NCBI GenBank assembly: GCA_009772985.1
Contig: WOUS01000011.1
Span: 33,903-97,902, forward strand
Length of the DNA stretch: 64,000 nucleotides
From: Anaerolineaceae bacterium
Lineage (GTDB): Bacteria; Chloroflexota; Anaerolineae; Anaerolineales; Villigracilaceae
Direction: 5' to 3'
Shown: in pieces, positions 33,301 through 40,373 of the stretch
Position numbering within the stretch: position 1 is the stretch's first letter
Layout: each line of letters opens with the position of its first letter
The notes under the pieces: model-generated
Database searches by the model: none
What the model was told of the DNA's origin: nothing
Seen by the model: only the letters and a program-made list of their open reading frames with translations
Position numbers and translations under genes: made by a program

Positions 33301-33992
33301 CGACCCAGACCTTCCGCGACATCGAACAACTTTCGGCCCACCTGGACGGACAACTCCGGCAGGCCGAACGCGCGCGCCTGGAGTCCCGCATCGAAACGGA
33401 CCGGGAACTGGCCGCCGCGCTGTTGAACCTGCGCCTGGCGCGGGCCGTCCTCCGCCGCACGCCGCAGCGGCGCGCCCCGCGCAACTTCACGCTTACGCCG
33501 AAGATGGCGGGCATCCGGCCCCCGGTCCCGCGCCTCGTACCGGCATTCTCGTGGGCCTCGGCGGCGGCCATGCTGTTCTTCGTCTGCACGCTGGGGACGA
33601 ACCTGCTCGGGCAGTTCTCCTTCGGCGCAGCCGCCCCGATGGCCGCCGCGCCCGGAGGCATGGGCGGTGGAGGCGGCTACGGAGGCGGTCCCGCCGAAGA
33701 TGCCACGGCCGCCCCGCTGGCCGTGGAAAACGCCAGTTTCGCCACGCCCACGCCGGAATCCCAGACGCTGATGGCGCCGGAATCCACCGCCGCGCCTGCC
33801 CTGAGCACTGTCGAAGGGCCCGGCGCTCGCGCCGTTCAGCCGCCGGAAGACACGGCCAAGCGCGCCGAACCCGTCAACTCGTGGCCGTACATCTGGCTCG
33901 GGCTGGCCGCCGCGCTCATTGCCTCGGCACTGCTCATCCGCTGGGGAAACATGCGGGCATTCCGCCGGAAGGCTGCTCAAAAACAGGAGTAG
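33297..33992 (+). CDS. Probable anti-sigma factor, membrane-bound
   Basis: 231 aa. The cytoplasmic start (IEQLSAHLDGQLRQAERARLESRIETDRELAAAL) has the LSxxLDGEL pattern of anti-sigma domains but lacks the HxxxCxxC zinc motif. One membrane helix at about residues 80-100, a Gly/Ala/Pro-rich outer region, a second helix near 200-217 and a basic tail follow. ATGA overlap with the sigma gene supports a sigma/anti-sigma pair. Codons for LSTVEGP at 33798-33819 lie within a REP-like palindrome inserted in the flexible outer region. A terminator follows. Confidence 0.78.
   Translation: MTTQTFRDIEQLSAHLDGQLRQAERARLESRIETDRELAAALLNLRLARAVLRRTPQRRAPRNFTLTPKMAGIRPPVPRLVPAFSWASAAAMLFFVCTLGTNLLGQFSFGAAAPMAAAPGGMGGGGGYGGGPAEDATAAPLAVENASFATPTPESQTLMAPESTAAPALSTVEGPGARAVQPPEDTAKRAEPVNSWPYIWLGLAAALIASALLIRWGNMRAFRRKAAQKQE
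33798..33819. repeat. REP-like palindrome in frame in the anti-sigma gene
   Basis: GCCCT...AGGGC ends around GAGCACTGTCGA, a word shape (CCTGAGC...GTCGAAGG) that recurs widely in bacterial genomes as an interspersed repeat. It adds seven codons in a disordered region. Confidence 0.6.
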
Positions 33993-33996
33993 ATCC

Positions 33997-34033
33997 AAAG
34001 CCGCCGAGGAATTGATCCCGGCGGCTTTTTTTA
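33997..34033 (+). terminator. Intrinsic terminator of the sigma/anti-sigma operon
   Basis: AAAGCCGCCG pairs with CGGCGGCTTT and is followed by a run of seven T residues. Confidence 0.9.
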
Positions 34034-34071
34034 TCCCGCCCAAAGTGCTACAATAAAGACGAGGAGGCCAT

Positions 34072-34965
34072 ATGGCAACCCATGCGTCCATCCGCCCTTC
34101 GCCCATCGCCGGGACCTGGTACCCGGGCAATCCGCAGGCGCTCGCCCGTTCGGTGGACGAGTACCTCGACCGCGCCGAACTGCCCGAACTGCCCGGCGAA
34201 TTGATCGCCGTCATCGCGCCGCACGCCGGTCACGTCTATTCCGGAGCGGTGGCCGGCTACGCCTTTGCGGCCGTGCGCGCCGAAACCATCCGCCGCCTGG
34301 CTCCCCCTTCGGGGACTTCGCGGGGCCGGCCCTTCGACCTGACCGCCGTCATCTCGCCGATGCACCAGCCTTATCTCGAACCGCTGCTGACGACCGCCCA
34401 CGACGCCTACTCCACCCCGCTCGGCGACGTGCCGGTGGACAAGGCCGCCCTCGCCGCGCTGGACGCGGCGCTGACCGCCCGCCTCGGTCACGGGCTGACG
34501 CCGGTGGCCTACGACCAGGAACACTCGCTCGAAATCGAACTCCCGTTCCTGCAACGTGCCTTCAGCGGCGCTTTCAAACTCCTGCCGGTGATGGTGCGCA
34601 GCCAGTCGCCAAAAACCTCGCAGGCGCTGGGCGAAGCCCTGGCCGAAACCCTGCGCGGCCGGAACGCCCTGCTGGTCGCCAGCACCGACCTGTCCCATTT
34701 TTTTACGCAGACTGAAGCCAACGCACTGGACGGCGAAATGCTGGCCGCTGTCGAGCGTTTCTCCCCGGAAGACTGCTTCCGCGTCGAACGCGAGGACAAG
34801 GGCCAGGCCTGCGGGCTGGGCGCGCTGACCGCCGTCCTGTGGGCCGCCCGCGCTCTGGGAGCGGACACGGTGCGCGTGCTGCGTCACGCCACCTCCGGCG
34901 ACGTGACCGGGGACTTTTCGTCCGTGGTCGGCTACGGCGCAGCGGTGGTGATGAAGAGCAGGTAA
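34072..34965 (+). CDS. Memo-family protein (AmmeMemoRadiSam system protein B)
   Basis: 297 aa. RPSPIAGTWYPGNPQAL at the start, APHAGHVYSGAVAGYAF, YDQEHSLEIELPFLQ, ASTDLSHF and HATSGDVTGDFSSVVGYGA are signatures of the Memo family, related to class III nonhaem dioxygenases; the conserved His residues are kept. It is often encoded with an AMMECR1 protein and a radical SAM enzyme, neither of which is seen here. Residues about 76-86 (LAPPSGTSRGRP) come from a GC-rich repeat inserted between strand and helix. GAGGAGG precedes the ATG. Confidence 0.87.
   Translation: MATHASIRPSPIAGTWYPGNPQALARSVDEYLDRAELPELPGELIAVIAPHAGHVYSGAVAGYAFAAVRAETIRRLAPPSGTSRGRPFDLTAVISPMHQPYLEPLLTTAHDAYSTPLGDVPVDKAALAALDAALTARLGHGLTPVAYDQEHSLEIELPFLQRAFSGAFKLLPVMVRSQSPKTSQALGEALAETLRGRNALLVASTDLSHFFTQTEANALDGEMLAAVERFSPEDCFRVEREDKGQACGLGALTAVLWAARALGADTVRVLRHATSGDVTGDFSSVVGYGAAVVMKSR
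34303..34325. repeat. GC-rich hairpin repeat in frame in the Memo gene
   Basis: CCCCCTTCGGGGACTTCGCG plus GGG. A similar string (CCCCCAAGGGGGTGCTTCGC followed by GAGGG) occurs between genes at 28156-28180, so both belong to one repeat type. Confidence 0.55.
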
Positions 34966-34979
34966 ACAAACTTCCCGTT

Positions 34980-34985
34980 TATAAT
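34980..34985 (+). promoter_or_regulatory. -10 box of priA
   Basis: Perfect TATAAT ending six bases before the priA ATG at 34992; the transcript should start at or next to the A of ATG (leaderless). No Shine-Dalgarno sequence exists. Confidence 0.6.
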
Positions 34986-34991
34986 CAACCC

Positions 34992-37490
34992 ATGCCTGCT
35001 TATGTGCGCGTTGCCGTCAACGTTCCCAACCTGACCGGGGAGTTCGACTACCACCTCCCGCCCGAACTGGAGGGACGCGTCGGCGCGGGACACCTCGTCA
35101 CCGTACCCTTCGGCAAACAAACCGTCCAGGGCGTCGTGCTGGACCTCGTGCCGGTCCCCGCCGTGGCCGAGACGAAGCCCGTCGCCGATTTGCTCGACCC
35201 GCTCCCCGCGCTGACCGGCGCGCAGATCGAACTGGCGCGCTGGATGGCAGACCGGTTCCTCGCTCCGCTGGCGGCGATGGTGGATTTGATGCTGCCGGCG
35301 GGCCTCTCGCAGCAAGCCGACATACTCTACTCACTCGCTAATCCTCAATCGTCAATCCTCAATCAACAATCATCCGTCATTCAGTCTCGCCTCCTGAAAC
35401 TTCTCGCCGAGCGCGGTCCCCTGCGCGGCCGGCAAATTGACCGCCACTTCGCCAAAGTGGACTGGCGCAAGACGGCGCAATATCTCGTCCGCAGCGGCGT
35501 GCTGACGAGCCGGTCCATCCTGCCGCCGCCGAGTGTGCGGCCCAAGTTCGTGCGGACGGCGCAACTGGCTGTCCCGCCGCAGGTAGCCGAAGCGGCCATG
35601 CCGGAGTTGGGGAAAACCGAGGCCACGCGGACCCGCCGCCAGTCCGCGCTGCGCCTGTTGATGCGCGAACCCGACGCGGTCAACGTGTCGTGGGTCTACG
35701 CCGGGAGCGGCTGCAACCTGTCCGATTTGCAGGAATTGGCGGAACGCGAACTCATCACCCTGCGGGAAACCGAAATTTGGCGTGACCCATTGGAGAGAAT
35801 AGAGAGTAGAGAAACAGAGAGCAGTCCGGCGGTGGAACTCACGCCTGACCAGCAATCAGCGTGGGAACAAATCTACAACTCCTTCTCCCTTCTCCCTTCT
35901 TCCTTTTTACTCCATGGCGTGACCGGCTCCGGCAAGACCGAGATTTACCTGCGCGCCGCCGCCGAAGCCATCCGGCGCGGGAAACAAGCCATCATCCTCG
36001 TCCCGGAGATTGCCATCACCCCGCAGACCGTGCGCCGCTTCCTGAGCCGCTTCCCTGGCCAGGTGGGACTGCTGCACTCGAAACTCTCCCCCGGCGAACG
36101 TTACGACACCTGGCGGCGCGCCCGCCTCGGCCTGCTGAAAGTCGTCATCGGTCCGCGCTCGGCGCTGTTCGCCCCGCTGCCAAACGTCGGCCTCATCGTG
36201 GCAGATGAATGCCACGACTCGTCGTATTCCCAGTCCGAGCCGCCGTTCTACAACGCCGTCACGACCGCGCAGGAATATGCCAGTCTGTGCGGCGCGGTGT
36301 GCGTGATCGGCTCGGCTACGCCAACTGTCGTGCAGCGGGTTCAGGCTGAGGCCGGGGGAAGCGTCCGGCTCCTGCTTCCCAAACGGATCGTGAACCCGGA
36401 GATGCCGCCCGTCCAGATCGTGGACATGCGCGCAGAACTCAAGTCGGGCAGCCGCGGCATTTTCAGCCGGGCGCTGGTCGAGGCGCTGGGCGGCGTGCTC
36501 CAGCGCGGCGAGCAGGCCATCCTGTTCCTGAACCGGCGCGGCACGGCCACCTACGTTTTTTGCCGCGAGTGCGGGCATACTCTCAAATGTCCGAAGTGCG
36601 ATTCTCCGCTTACGTTACACGTTGACCCGTCTGAACGTTCGCACGTTGACCCGTTGGCACGTGAGCACGTTGAACCTGAAAACGTGCAACCTGCCAACGT
36701 GCTGACTTGTCACAGATGCGGTTACCGTCGGCAGTTCCCAAAAACATGCCCAACTTGTGGAGGAACCCAAATCCGCGCCTACGGGCTGGGCAGCGAAAAA
36801 GTGGAGGCCGAGGTGGGCGCGCTGTTCCCGTCCGCGCGCACGCTGCGCTGGGATTGGGAAACCACCCGCCAGAAGGACTCGCACGAGATCATCCTGAGCC
36901 ACTTCGCCGCCCACCGCGCCGACGTGCTGGTCGGGACGCAGATGCTGGCAAAGGGACTCGACCTGCCGCTGGTGACGCTGGTCGGGATTGTTCTGGCCGA
37001 CGTGGGACTCAACCTGCCCGACCCCTTCACCCCGGAGCGGACCTTCAGCCTGCTGACGCAGGTCTCGGGCCGCGCCGGCCGTTCGGCCCTCGGCGGACGG
37101 GTGGTGCTGCAAACCTTCCAGCCCGAGCATTACGTTATCCAGGCCGCCGCCCGGCACGATGTGGACGGCTTCCACACCCGCGAACTGGACGAGCGCCGCA
37201 AACTCGGTTATCCGCCGTTCAGCCGGCTGGTGCGGCTGGAGTACCGTCACTTCGACCCGGTCAAAGCCGAGGCCGAGGCGCGGGTGCTGGCTCAGAAAAT
37301 TTCGCAATTGCTGGCCGCAGACGACCGGCGGCAGACCACGCTCATCGGCCCGACGCCGTGCTTTTTCTCCCGGCTGGCCGGACTCTACCGCTGGCAGGTC
37401 ATCCTGCGCGGACCGGAACCTGAGTCGCTGGTGAGGGGGATGAAGTTGGATGGGTGGAGAGTGGAAGTGGACCCGGCAAGTCTGCTGTGA
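34992..37490 (+). CDS. priA: Primosomal helicase PriA with four in-frame repeat inserts
   Basis: 832 aa 3-prime-to-5-prime helicase that restarts stalled replication forks. DNA-binding N-domain 1-105; Walker A GVTGSGKT at 309-316; Walker B/DEAH box reads DECH (405-408) where DEEH is usual; zinc region with C524, C527, C533, C536 and C573, C576, C586, C589; helicase C region with VGTQMLAKGLDLPLVTLVG and QVSGRAGR. Array-encoded peptides interrupt it at about 114-131, 268-278, 297-306 (ending 2 residues before Walker A) and 543-571 (between the two zinc cysteine groups). The frame stays open and, apart from the DEEH-to-DECH change, the recognised motifs survive. The last 14 codons are partly duplicated at 38450-38491. 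Confidence 0.92.
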   Translation: MPAYVRVAVNVPNLTGEFDYHLPPELEGRVGAGHLVTVPFGKQTVQGVVLDLVPVPAVAETKPVADLLDPLPALTGAQIELARWMADRFLAPLAAMVDLMLPAGLSQQADILYSLANPQSSILNQQSSVIQSRLLKLLAERGPLRGRQIDRHFAKVDWRKTAQYLVRSGVLTSRSILPPPSVRPKFVRTAQLAVPPQVAEAAMPELGKTEATRTRRQSALRLLMREPDAVNVSWVYAGSGCNLSDLQELAERELITLRETEIWRDPLERIESRETESSPAVELTPDQQSAWEQIYNSFSLLPSSFLLHGVTGSGKTEIYLRAAAEAIRRGKQAIILVPEIAITPQTVRRFLSRFPGQVGLLHSKLSPGERYDTWRRARLGLLKVVIGPRSALFAPLPNVGLIVADECHDSSYSQSEPPFYNAVTTAQEYASLCGAVCVIGSATPTVVQRVQAEAGGSVRLLLPKRIVNPEMPPVQIVDMRAELKSGSRGIFSRALVEALGGVLQRGEQAILFLNRRGTATYVFCRECGHTLKCPKCDSPLTLHVDPSERSHVDPLAREHVEPENVQPANVLTCHRCGYRRQFPKTCPTCGGTQIRAYGLGSEKVEAEVGALFPSARTLRWDWETTRQKDSHEIILSHFAAHRADVLVGTQMLAKGLDLPLVTLVGIVLADVGLNLPDPFTPERTFSLLTQVSGRAGRSALGGRVVLQTFQPEHYVIQAAARHDVDGFHTRELDERRKLGYPPFSRLVRLEYRHFDPVKAEAEARVLAQKISQLLAADDRRQTTLIGPTPCFFSRLAGLYRWQVILRGPEPESLVRGMKLDGWRVEVDPASLL
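35333..35384. repeat. Heptamer array in priA, first
   Basis: CGCTAAT, CCTCAAT, CGTCAAT, CCTCAAT, CAACAAT, CATCCGT: exact 7-bp period; encodes a Ser/Gln/Asn-rich loop between the DNA-binding and winged-helix parts. Confidence 0.85.
35792..35826. repeat. Heptamer array in priA, second
   Basis: GAGAGAA, TAGAGAG, TAGAGAA, ACAGAGA, GCAGTCC: 7-bp period; encodes ERIESRETESS before the Q-motif region. Confidence 0.8.
35880..35909. repeat. Heptamer array in priA, third
   Basis: CCTTCTC, CCTTCTC, CCTTCTT, CCTTTTT at a 7-bp period, giving SFSLLPSSFLL directly before the Walker A strand. It is close to the reverse complement of the second array 60 bp upstream. Confidence 0.8.
36613..36709. repeat. Octamer array in priA zinc region
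   Basis: About twelve units of the form CGTTGACC, CGTTCGCA, CGTTGGCA, CGTGAGCA with an 8-bp period. It separates the two cysteine groups of the PriA zinc domain by about 30 extra residues rich in HVDP/HVEP phrases. Confidence 0.88.
37446..37487. repeat. priA tail direct repeat (copy 1; copy 2 at 38450-38491)
   Basis: The last 14 codons of priA (LDGWRVEVDPASLL) recur at 38450-38491 as LDAPEIEVEPASLL followed by TAA: 9 of 14 residues and 30 of 42 bases identical, 22 of 25 at the 3-prime end. The two copies bracket the AbiEii-type gene pair. Confidence 0.75.
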
Positions 37491-37502
37491 GTGCGGATGT
37501 TG

Positions 37503-37508
37503 TATAAT
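37503..37508 (+). promoter_or_regulatory. -10 box of the AbiEii-type pair
   Basis: TATAAT six bases before the ATG at 37515; leaderless layout. Confidence 0.55.
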
Positions 37509-37514
37509 CGTTTC

Positions 37515-37802
37515 ATGCCATCCATCCCCGTAACCGCCGCGCCGTTTTTCCAGGAGTACACTTTCCCCAGTCTCGAAGTGGAGAAGCACGCCGCGCTGGT
37601 TATCGAGCGCATCCTGGCATACGGCGACCGCATCGAGGTGCGCTGGCTGTTTGAAACTTATGGCGTGGACAGAGTCCGCGCCTGGGTGGAGCAGGAAGGG
37701 GCGCGCCTCCTGTCCCGGCGGCGTTATCAACTCTGGGCCGTGATGTTCGAAATTCCCGTCCCTGGCCGGATTGCAGAAAGACGGCAGGCATGGCCGTATT
37801 GA
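37515..37802 (+). CDS. Putative antitoxin, DUF6922-like
   Basis: 95 aa. FFQEYTFPSLEVEKHAALVIERILAYGDRIEVRWLFETYGVDRVRAWVEQEG resembles the small proteins encoded directly before AbiEii/AbiGii-type nucleotidyltransferases. It overlaps the next gene by 13 bp, typical of toxin-antitoxin pairs. The start at 37515 is set by the -10 box six bases upstream. The family label is from memory and moderately sure; the pair arrangement is clear from the sequence. Confidence 0.7.
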   Translation: MPSIPVTAAPFFQEYTFPSLEVEKHAALVIERILAYGDRIEVRWLFETYGVDRVRAWVEQEGARLLSRRRYQLWAVMFEIPVPGRIAERRQAWPY

Positions 37803-38449
37803 AATCCCCACATCGGGAAACAGTTTCGCCTGAATTGCAAAACCTGCTCGAACAGATCGGACGGCTGGACTTCATACGCCGTTTTTACCTGGCGGGCGGC
37901 ACCGCGCTGGCATTGCAACTCGGTCATCGCCGCTCGGTGGATCTGGATTTTTTCTCGGAGACCGACGAAGTCCACGAACGGACGCGGCGGGAGATCGTCG
38001 CCGCGTTTTCAGGGCGCGCGGCGCAAGTGGTTGAATCCGTAGACGGGAATTTGCTCCTCCTCGTGGATGGAATCCATGTCGGCTTTTTTAGTTATGGTTA
38101 CCCTCTCCTCGACCCGCCCCTGGAATTCGAGAATATACGGCTGGCCTCCCTGCTCGACCTCGGCCTGATGAAACTGGACGCACTGATGGGGCGCGGCAGC
38201 CGCAAGGATTTCTACGATGTGTACGTAATCTGCCAGCAAATCCCGCTGGCTGACCTGCTGGCGGCGGGGGAACGCAAATATCCGCAAATGCGCGATTTCG
38301 CCCTGATGTCTGTCGAAAGCCTAGTGCTGTTCGAGAACGCCGACAGCGATTTCCAGCCGGAACTGCTGGTGGATCTGCCCTGGCAATCGGTGAAACAATA
38401 CTTCATCACGCAGGTCAAAGAGTTGGGGAAGCGCTGGTTTCTGGCGTAA
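37790..38449 (+). CDS. AbiEii/AbiGii-type nucleotidyltransferase (putative toxin)
   Basis: 219 aa. FYLAGGTALALQLGHRRSVDLDFFS is the DNA polymerase-beta-like nucleotidyltransferase signature with the acidic pair in DLDF, and MGRGSRKDFYDVYVI is the second conserved block of the AbiEii group. In AbiE systems such enzymes are toxins neutralised by their upstream partner and protect against phage. The gene overlaps its partner and ends directly before the second copy of the priA tail, so the pair looks like an insertion at the 3-prime end of priA. Confidence 0.82.
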   Translation: MAVLKSPHRETVSPELQNLLEQIGRLDFIRRFYLAGGTALALQLGHRRSVDLDFFSETDEVHERTRREIVAAFSGRAAQVVESVDGNLLLLVDGIHVGFFSYGYPLLDPPLEFENIRLASLLDLGLMKLDALMGRGSRKDFYDVYVICQQIPLADLLAAGERKYPQMRDFALMSVESLVLFENADSDFQPELLVDLPWQSVKQYFITQVKELGKRWFLA

Positions 38450-38489
38450 TTGGATGCTCCCGAAATTGAAGTGGAGCCGGCAAGTTTGC

Positions 38490-38495
38490 TATAAT
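38490..38495 (+). promoter_or_regulatory. Extended -10 promoter of the DUF6159-like gene
   Basis: TGC-TATAAT (TGn extended -10) overlaps the second copy of the priA tail and its TAA. Transcription would start about 20 bp before the AAGGAG ribosome binding site of the next gene. Confidence 0.6.
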
Positions 38496-38524
38496 CAACC
38501 AAGTCTTTTCCCAAGGAGCCTTTT

Positions 38525-39418
38525 ATGCAATCCTTCTCACGCGGCTGGTCGTTCCTCAAGCAGGCCTGGCAGATGGCCCTCAAGGACAAGGACCTCATCA
38601 AGCCAACCATCTATTCCCTCATCGCCGGGTTCATCGTCTCCATCATTTTCATCCCGCTGATGGTGGGCGCATTCTTCCTGACCGGCGGCGAAAGCAGCAC
38701 GGTCGGGAAGGCGCTCATGTTCGTGCTGGGCGCGATCATGATCTTCATCCAATACATCGTTGGCTACATCTTCTCGGCCATGACCGTTTACCTGATCTAT
38801 GGTTATCTCTCCGAAGGCGACGGAATCATGTCCAAGGCCTGGGCGGTGGTCAAGCGCGACTTCCTGGACCTGATGAGCCTGGCCGCGGCCTCGACGGCGG
38901 TCAACCTGCTCAAGAACGCCATCAAAGGCAAGGGCAACAGCGGCATCCGCAACGTATTCGCCGGACTGCTCAACACGGTCTGGACCGAGGCTGCCTTCCT
39001 CATCCTGCCCGCCATGGTCATCGAGGATGTCAACCTGAAAGACGGCCTGAAACGCGCCGGGAACATCATCAAGAACAACCTGCTGCTGGTGGGCATCAGC
39101 ACGGTTGGCGTGAAAGCCGTCAACGGGCTGATCGGCTTCCTGCTCGGCGCTTTGGGCATCGGCCTCGGCTTCGGCGCGGGATACGGCATCATCTATGCCA
39201 CCAATTTTGACACTGTCGGCCTGATCTCCGGCATCAGCCTGGGCGTACTTATTGCCGGCATCTTCATCATGCTCGCCACGGTCGTGACCTCGTACACATC
39301 CACCGCTTACCACACCTGTCTCTACCTGTGGGCGCGGGACGTGGAAAAGGCCGGTGCCGCCGGGACCGGGGCGCAGGTCCAGGCCCCCGCTCCGCTGGCC
39401 GCGGTGCTGGGTAAATAA
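38525..39418 (+). CDS. Polytopic membrane protein, DUF6159-like
   Basis: 297 aa. A short cytoplasmic start SFSRGWSFLKQAWQMALKDKDLIKPTIYS is followed by about six hydrophobic helices, two near residues 36-100 and the rest from 150 to 275, with Gly-rich helices (LLGALGIGLGFGAGYG) and a Pro/Ala tail. It resembles uncharacterised glycerophosphodiester-phosphodiesterase-like or DUF6159 membrane proteins; I am not certain of the family. AAGGAG lies 7 bp before the ATG. Function unknown. Confidence 0.7.
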   Translation: MQSFSRGWSFLKQAWQMALKDKDLIKPTIYSLIAGFIVSIIFIPLMVGAFFLTGGESSTVGKALMFVLGAIMIFIQYIVGYIFSAMTVYLIYGYLSEGDGIMSKAWAVVKRDFLDLMSLAAASTAVNLLKNAIKGKGNSGIRNVFAGLLNTVWTEAAFLILPAMVIEDVNLKDGLKRAGNIIKNNLLLVGISTVGVKAVNGLIGFLLGALGIGLGFGAGYGIIYATNFDTVGLISGISLGVLIAGIFIMLATVVTSYTSTAYHTCLYLWARDVEKAGAAGTGAQVQAPAPLAAVLGK

Positions 39419-39427
39419 TCAACATAG

Positions 39428-39496
39428 GGGCAGACCCATGTGTCTGCCCGGGCGGACACGCAGGTCCGCCCCACCGGGCGACCATAAAGGTCGCCC
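39428..39496. repeat. Triple hairpin repeat upstream of the Crp/Fnr gene
   Basis: Three adjacent perfect stems: GGGCAGAC/GTCTGCCC (39428-39449), GGGCGGAC/GTCCGCCC (39450-39471) and GGGCGACC/GGTCGCCC (39476-39496), each with 8-bp arms and 5-6-base loops. They end 9 bp before the next ATG. Confidence 0.85.
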
Positions 39497-39505
39497 ATAC
39501 AAAAA

Positions 39506-40198
39506 ATGCGCACCATCAAAGTTGACCCGGCGGAGAAAATCCGCGCCCTGCACGCCAACATCTACTTCGACCACCTTCCCGAAGCAGAGTTGCAACGCGT
39601 GGCCGAATCCGTCAGCCTGCGCGAGTTCGAGCGCGGCGAGACGCTCTTCCTCGAGGGCGACCCGTGCGCCGGGCTGCACATCGTCCACAGCGGGTGCGTC
39701 AAACTCTACCGGCTCTCGCCGCAGGGACGCCAGTACATCGTCCGCCTGTGCCAGGAGCAGGACACCTTCGACGAGGTGGCGGTCTTCGACGGCAGCGGCA
39801 ACCCGGTCAACGCCGAGGCGCTGGAGACGAGCCGGGTCTGGGTGGCGGAGGCGGAAAGTGTGCGCCGCATGGTGCAGGCCAGCCCGGAGTCTGCCCAGAA
39901 GGTCATCGTCAACCTGGGGCAGAACCTGCGCGGGCTGGTGCGCGCCGTCAGCGAGATGGCGTTCTACCAGGTGACGCACCGGCTGGCGCGGCTCATCAGC
40001 CAGTTGCCGGGCGAGGAGGTCAGCGGCATCCACCTGACGCAGGACCAGATGGCCGCCCGCCTCGGGACGGTGCGCGAGGTGGTGGCGCGCTCCCTGCGCG
40101 AACTGGAGCGCTCCGGCGCGATCCGGACCGAGAACCGGCGCATCACCATCGCGGACCCGTCCCTGCTCGAGCAGTGGACGCAAGGACCTTGGAATTAG
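39506..40198 (+). CDS. Crp/Fnr-family transcription regulator
   Basis: 230 aa. Cyclic-nucleotide-binding-like domain (FDHLPEAELQRVAESVSLREFERGETLFLEGDPCAGLHIVHSGCVKLYRLSPQGRQYIV, residues 20-85), dimer helix, then a C-terminal HTH_Crp domain (LTQDQMAARLGTVREVVARSLRELERSGAI). The FNR iron-sulfur cysteine cluster is absent, so oxygen sensing through a cluster is unlikely; it may sense haem, NO or a nucleotide. It converges on nrfHA, so control of nitrite reduction is a reasonable guess from position. No Shine-Dalgarno sequence; hairpin repeats lie upstream. Confidence 0.85.
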   Translation: MRTIKVDPAEKIRALHANIYFDHLPEAELQRVAESVSLREFERGETLFLEGDPCAGLHIVHSGCVKLYRLSPQGRQYIVRLCQEQDTFDEVAVFDGSGNPVNAEALETSRVWVAEAESVRRMVQASPESAQKVIVNLGQNLRGLVRAVSEMAFYQVTHRLARLISQLPGEEVSGIHLTQDQMAARLGTVREVVARSLRELERSGAIRTENRRITIADPSLLEQWTQGPWN

Positions 40199-40226
40199 CG
40201 ATGCTCGGTAGCCCACAAACGCTTAC

Positions 40227-40273
40227 GGCGGATTTGCAATCCGCCGACGATCCCGCTGGATTGCAAATCCAGC
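40227..40273. repeat. Paired 19-bp palindromes (copy 1)
   Basis: GGCGGATT-TGC-AATCCGCC (40227-40245) and GCTGGATT-GCA-AATCCAGC (40255-40273), each 8-3-8, nine bases apart. The same two stems occur together, in the other order, at 52768-52814. Confidence 0.85.
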
Positions 40274-40312
40274 GAAAGCATTTCGTAAAGTATTGATTTC
40301 CGGTGGAGATTG

Positions 40313-40350
40313 AAAACCCCGGCTCGGCAAGATTGCGAGTCGGGGTTTTT
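40313..40350. terminator. Bidirectional terminator, Crp/Fnr gene and nrfA
   Basis: AAAACCCCG-g-CTCG pairs with CGAG-t-CGGGGTTTT; T-runs lie on both sides, so it can stop both converging transcripts. Confidence 0.85.
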
Positions 40351-40373
40351 GTTTTTCGTTTTTTGTTTTTTTC

